Assembly (NCBI GenBank): GCA_047639575.1
Contig: JBLIOB010000191.1
Location: 1 to 8,092, forward strand
Direction of reading: 5' to 3'
DNA length: 8,092 bases
Source: JBLIOB01 sp047639575
GTDB taxonomy: Bacteria > Bacteroidota > Bacteroidia > Flavobacteriales_D > Parvicellaceae
The notes beneath the pieces are model-generated. The model did not search any database. It was not told the origin of the DNA and saw nothing but the letters and a program-made list of their open reading frames with translations. Of this stretch, positions 6,069-8,092 are shown one piece after another. The translations under genes and the position numbers were made by a program. Within the stretch, counting starts at the first letter, position 1; each line of letters starts with the position of its first letter.

Positions 6069-7888
6069 GACACATCCACTTTACAATTACGTTCGCGATA
6101 TTATTAATAGCCACAATTTGTCAAGGACAGAATGGTGTTTCTTATTACAATATAAACCCGTCAAAAACTCTTAGCTATGAGGATAGCATAGGTAGATACG
6201 GCCATCTTATTTCAACAGAAATTTTGCTGTCGCAATTCGCATATGAGGAAATAGACAGTAATGCTGTCTGGACTTTACATCTTTCTGCGGCATTAGCAAA
6301 ATCCATAAGCCTCCAATTAACTGAAGTAAATTTGGCTACGAACGGGGTTTTATTATTTGCTGATGGGAATCAGACAATCGTGCATGGCAACCTGTTAGCA
6401 ACAATTCCAAGCTCATTGCGTGAATTTGCAACCCCAATGGTAGAAGCAGACACAGCCTTTCTTCAATACTCGCAACCTATAAGCAGTGATCATAATCCAC
6501 ATCTAAACGTAAAAAATGCCATTTATGGTTTTAGAAAGCCATCTGAAGTTTATAATGAAGAAAAGACTGGTTTTGGATCTGCTTCAAACTGTATACCGGA
6601 CGCCATCTGCGAACAAGCTTCGTGGTGCGATCAAATTAATTCGGTTGGAATTATTCACTCTGGCGGGCAGGCTTTTTGTTCAGGAGCACTGATAACCACA
6701 AGTAGTCAAGATAAGCAGCCGTATTTTCTTACAGCAAAACACTGTGTTGATGGTCAAAACACGGCTTTTTGGGTCATCTATTTTAATTATCAGAGTGAAT
6801 CTTGTGACCCCTCAGTTGATGGCCGCTTCCTGTATTATATCGCTGGAGCTCAATTACGAGCGGAGCATCAAAGAGCTGACTACGCGCTCTTAGAATTTTA
6901 TGCTCCAGTTCCCTATAGTTATAACCCATATTTCGCTGGATGGACTTCTACGGCAAACAAACCTAACTCTGGAGCAATTATTCATCATGCACGTGGAGAT
7001 GTAAAGAAAATAAGTACCTATTCAGAAAAGCCAAAAAAATATAATTGGAATCATGATTACATATCTCCCTCTGACAATGGTTCTGGCACCCCAAAAATAA
7101 GGGTTTGGCAGGTAAGTAATTTTGACGAAGGCGGAATTCAGGGTGTTTCTTCTGGAGGACCCTTGTTCAATGAAAACGGACAAATAGTTGGAAATGTAAG
7201 TGGTATCGGAGCAGATGCGAACGATCCGGTATGTACCAGGGAAGACAACTATTTTGGACGATTCAGAAAAATGATGTTTTACGGTGCTCGATCATATTTG
7301 GATAATATTCCTTTAACCTCTTACGTAGCCATATCCGGAATTTCGTATGAGCCGTGTCCAAATAATAGATCACTTTCTGGGTATATTACAAATGGATATC
7401 ACAAGGCAGATGAATACATATATACAACAGGAACTGCGTTAGCGCTTGCAGGTTCAGAAACATTCATTGAGGCAGGAAGCAGAGTACATCTTAACCCTGG
7501 TTTCCATGCAAAATACAATGCTAAAACGCATATTCATATAAAACCATGCGCAAGTGCATGTGTTAACTTAAAGAATAGAGAGCAAGAAACTATTCTTGCA
7601 AAAGACACTAGTCGCATAGAATCAATTGGCGATAACCTAATCAAAAATGATGGAATTAAAGTATTTCCTAATCCCAGCAACTCTGTAATGACTGTCCAAT
7701 GGAAGGCTAACCAATTCCAACACTTAGTTCTAGTGAATGCAATGGGCCAAATCGTGTTCAGTAAAAATATAGAGTCGAATGATCAGAACATCAAACTTGA
7801 CGTGACTCAATTCCCCCCAGGAATTTACATCGTTAAATGCTCTGGAATCCACTCATCAGAGTTCCAAAGTCTCGTCATCTTGAGATAA
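6065..7888 (+). CDS. Secreted lysyl-endopeptidase-like serine protease with T9SS sorting domain
   Basis: This is a 607-residue trypsin-fold protease exported through Sec and T9SS. Residues 1-22 are a signal peptide and about 23-170 a propeptide. The protease runs from about Gly171 to 411 and resembles Achromobacter protease I (lysyl endopeptidase). The triad is His226 (FLTAKHC), Asp272 (ADYALLEF) and Ser363 (SSGGPLF). The His-Ser distance of 137 residues equals that of His57-Ser194 in the Achromobacter enzyme. Six cysteines (176, 182, 205, 227, 247, 390) sit where its three disulfides lie. Asp394 is 31 residues after Ser363, as is the lysine-selecting Asp225, so cleavage after Lys is predicted. 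Residues about 423-495 (LSGYITNG, LNPGFHA) look like the Bacteroidota coathanger-stack domain. Residues 531-607 are a type A sorting domain (VFPNPSNS at 533-540, PPGIYIVK at 584-591). The start overlaps the lipoprotein stop. Reference numbers are from memory, so Lys specificity is inference. Confidence 0.88.
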   Translation: MRHIHFTITFAILLIATICQGQNGVSYYNINPSKTLSYEDSIGRYGHLISTEILLSQFAYEEIDSNAVWTLHLSAALAKSISLQLTEVNLATNGVLLFADGNQTIVHGNLLATIPSSLREFATPMVEADTAFLQYSQPISSDHNPHLNVKNAIYGFRKPSEVYNEEKTGFGSASNCIPDAICEQASWCDQINSVGIIHSGGQAFCSGALITTSSQDKQPYFLTAKHCVDGQNTAFWVIYFNYQSESCDPSVDGRFLYYIAGAQLRAEHQRADYALLEFYAPVPYSYNPYFAGWTSTANKPNSGAIIHHARGDVKKISTYSEKPKKYNWNHDYISPSDNGSGTPKIRVWQVSNFDEGGIQGVSSGGPLFNENGQIVGNVSGIGADANDPVCTREDNYFGRFRKMMFYGARSYLDNIPLTSYVAISGISYEPCPNNRSLSGYITNGYHKADEYIYTTGTALALAGSETFIEAGSRVHLNPGFHAKYNAKTHIHIKPCASACVNLKNREQETILAKDTSRIESIGDNLIKNDGIKVFPNPSNSVMTVQWKANQFQHLVLVNAMGQIVFSKNIESNDQNIKLDVTQFPPGIYIVKCSGIHSSEFQSLVILR

Positions 7889-7948
7889 GGGGGCCCGAAT
7901 AATCAGGTTGTAATTGAAGGTTAAATTCTTTACGAAATCGGGACAATA

Positions 7949-7971
7949 ATTGCACAATCTCATTGCACAAT
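7949..7971 (+). repeat. 10-bp direct repeat at 13-nt period
   Basis: ATTGCACAAT occurs at 7949-7958 and again at 7962-7971, separated by CTC. The spacing is a little over one helical turn, so two protein subunits could bind nearly the same face. The second copy runs straight into TTGACA (7971-7976). It may be an operator for a gene beyond the window, or a chance or slippage duplication. Confidence 0.45.
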
Positions 7972-8010
7972 TGACACATTCTCTTTGATCAGCCACACAT
8001 TTCAGTTAAA

Positions 8011-8029
8011 AAACAGGGTAGGTCTGTTT
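8011..8029 (-). terminator. Weak hairpin with T-run on the minus strand
   Basis: AAACAG (8011-8016) pairs with CTGTTT (8024-8029) around a 7-nt loop. Read on the minus strand, the stem is followed by a run of Ts, as in an intrinsic terminator. This would suit a leftward gene lying right of the window. On the plus strand only a short T stretch within the stem is present, about 120 nt after the protease stop. The 6-bp, A/T-rich stem is weak. Confidence 0.25.
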
Positions 8030-8092
8030 AAGCGTTTGTAGTCGGCTATTTAACATAATGTAAATTATAAGACAGCGCAATGTGCTGGTTTA

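Noticed and set aside
7890..7942. Terminator for the protease operon from GGGCCC or the CCCGA/TCGGG pair
   Set aside because: GGGCCC cannot form a hairpin with a loop by itself, and the 5-bp CCCGA (7894-7898)/TCGGG (7938-7942) pair has a 39-nt loop and no T-run.

Overview
The window looks like chromosome from a free-living, probably marine or aquatic member of the Bacteroidota (flavobacteria-like). Four predicted proteins or remnants end in the type A C-terminal sorting domain of the type IX secretion system (T9SS, the gliding/Por system found only in this phylum). One gene is a Bacteroidota-type fibre protein with VGxGTxxPxxxLDVDG repeats. Two promoter-like sites resemble the phylum's TTTG / TAnnTTTG consensus. 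Start sites have no clear Shine-Dalgarno sequence, as is normal for this group. No rRNA, tRNA, CRISPR array, transposase or phage replication gene was seen.

Left block (1-3546, plus strand): two translationally coupled T9SS cargo genes. The first (93-2075) is the C-terminal part of a beta-helix surface protein, with a helical middle and a sorting domain. It has no signal peptide, and all three upstream frames are closed, so it appears to have lost its 5' end. The second (2065-3546) overlaps it by 11 nt. It has a clean signal peptide, about seven blade-like repeats (probably a seven-bladed propeller) and a sorting domain.

Middle (3547-4467): a small basic cytoplasmic protein (3619-3918) carries a PD-(D/E)xK nuclease-like signature with the Lys position occupied by Glu. 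It converges, 6 nt away, on an orphan 61-codon sorting-domain remnant on the minus strand (3925-4110). A 357-nt non-coding stretch follows, with a candidate promoter and a 7-bp hairpin just before the next operon. The mix of unrelated pieces and a severed gene end suggests past rearrangement.

Right block (4468-7888, plus strand): a tight three-gene operon. It encodes a secreted fibre-like repeat protein, a META/HslJ-like lipoprotein (TTG start, 5 nt after the fibre stop) and a secreted lysyl-endopeptidase-type serine protease (ATGA overlap with the lipoprotein). The protease has a coathanger-like domain and a T9SS sorting domain. All three act outside the cytoplasm. A small envelope lipoprotein coupled to a secreted protease allows, but does not prove, that the lipoprotein tempers or assists the protease.

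The tail (7889-8092) is non-coding. It has a 10-bp direct repeat at 13-nt period and a hairpin whose T-run lies on the minus strand. I do not see a clear undescribed defence or mobile system. The most unusual items are the small nuclease-like protein, the orphan sorting domain, the headless beta-helix gene and the fibre-lipoprotein-protease operon.
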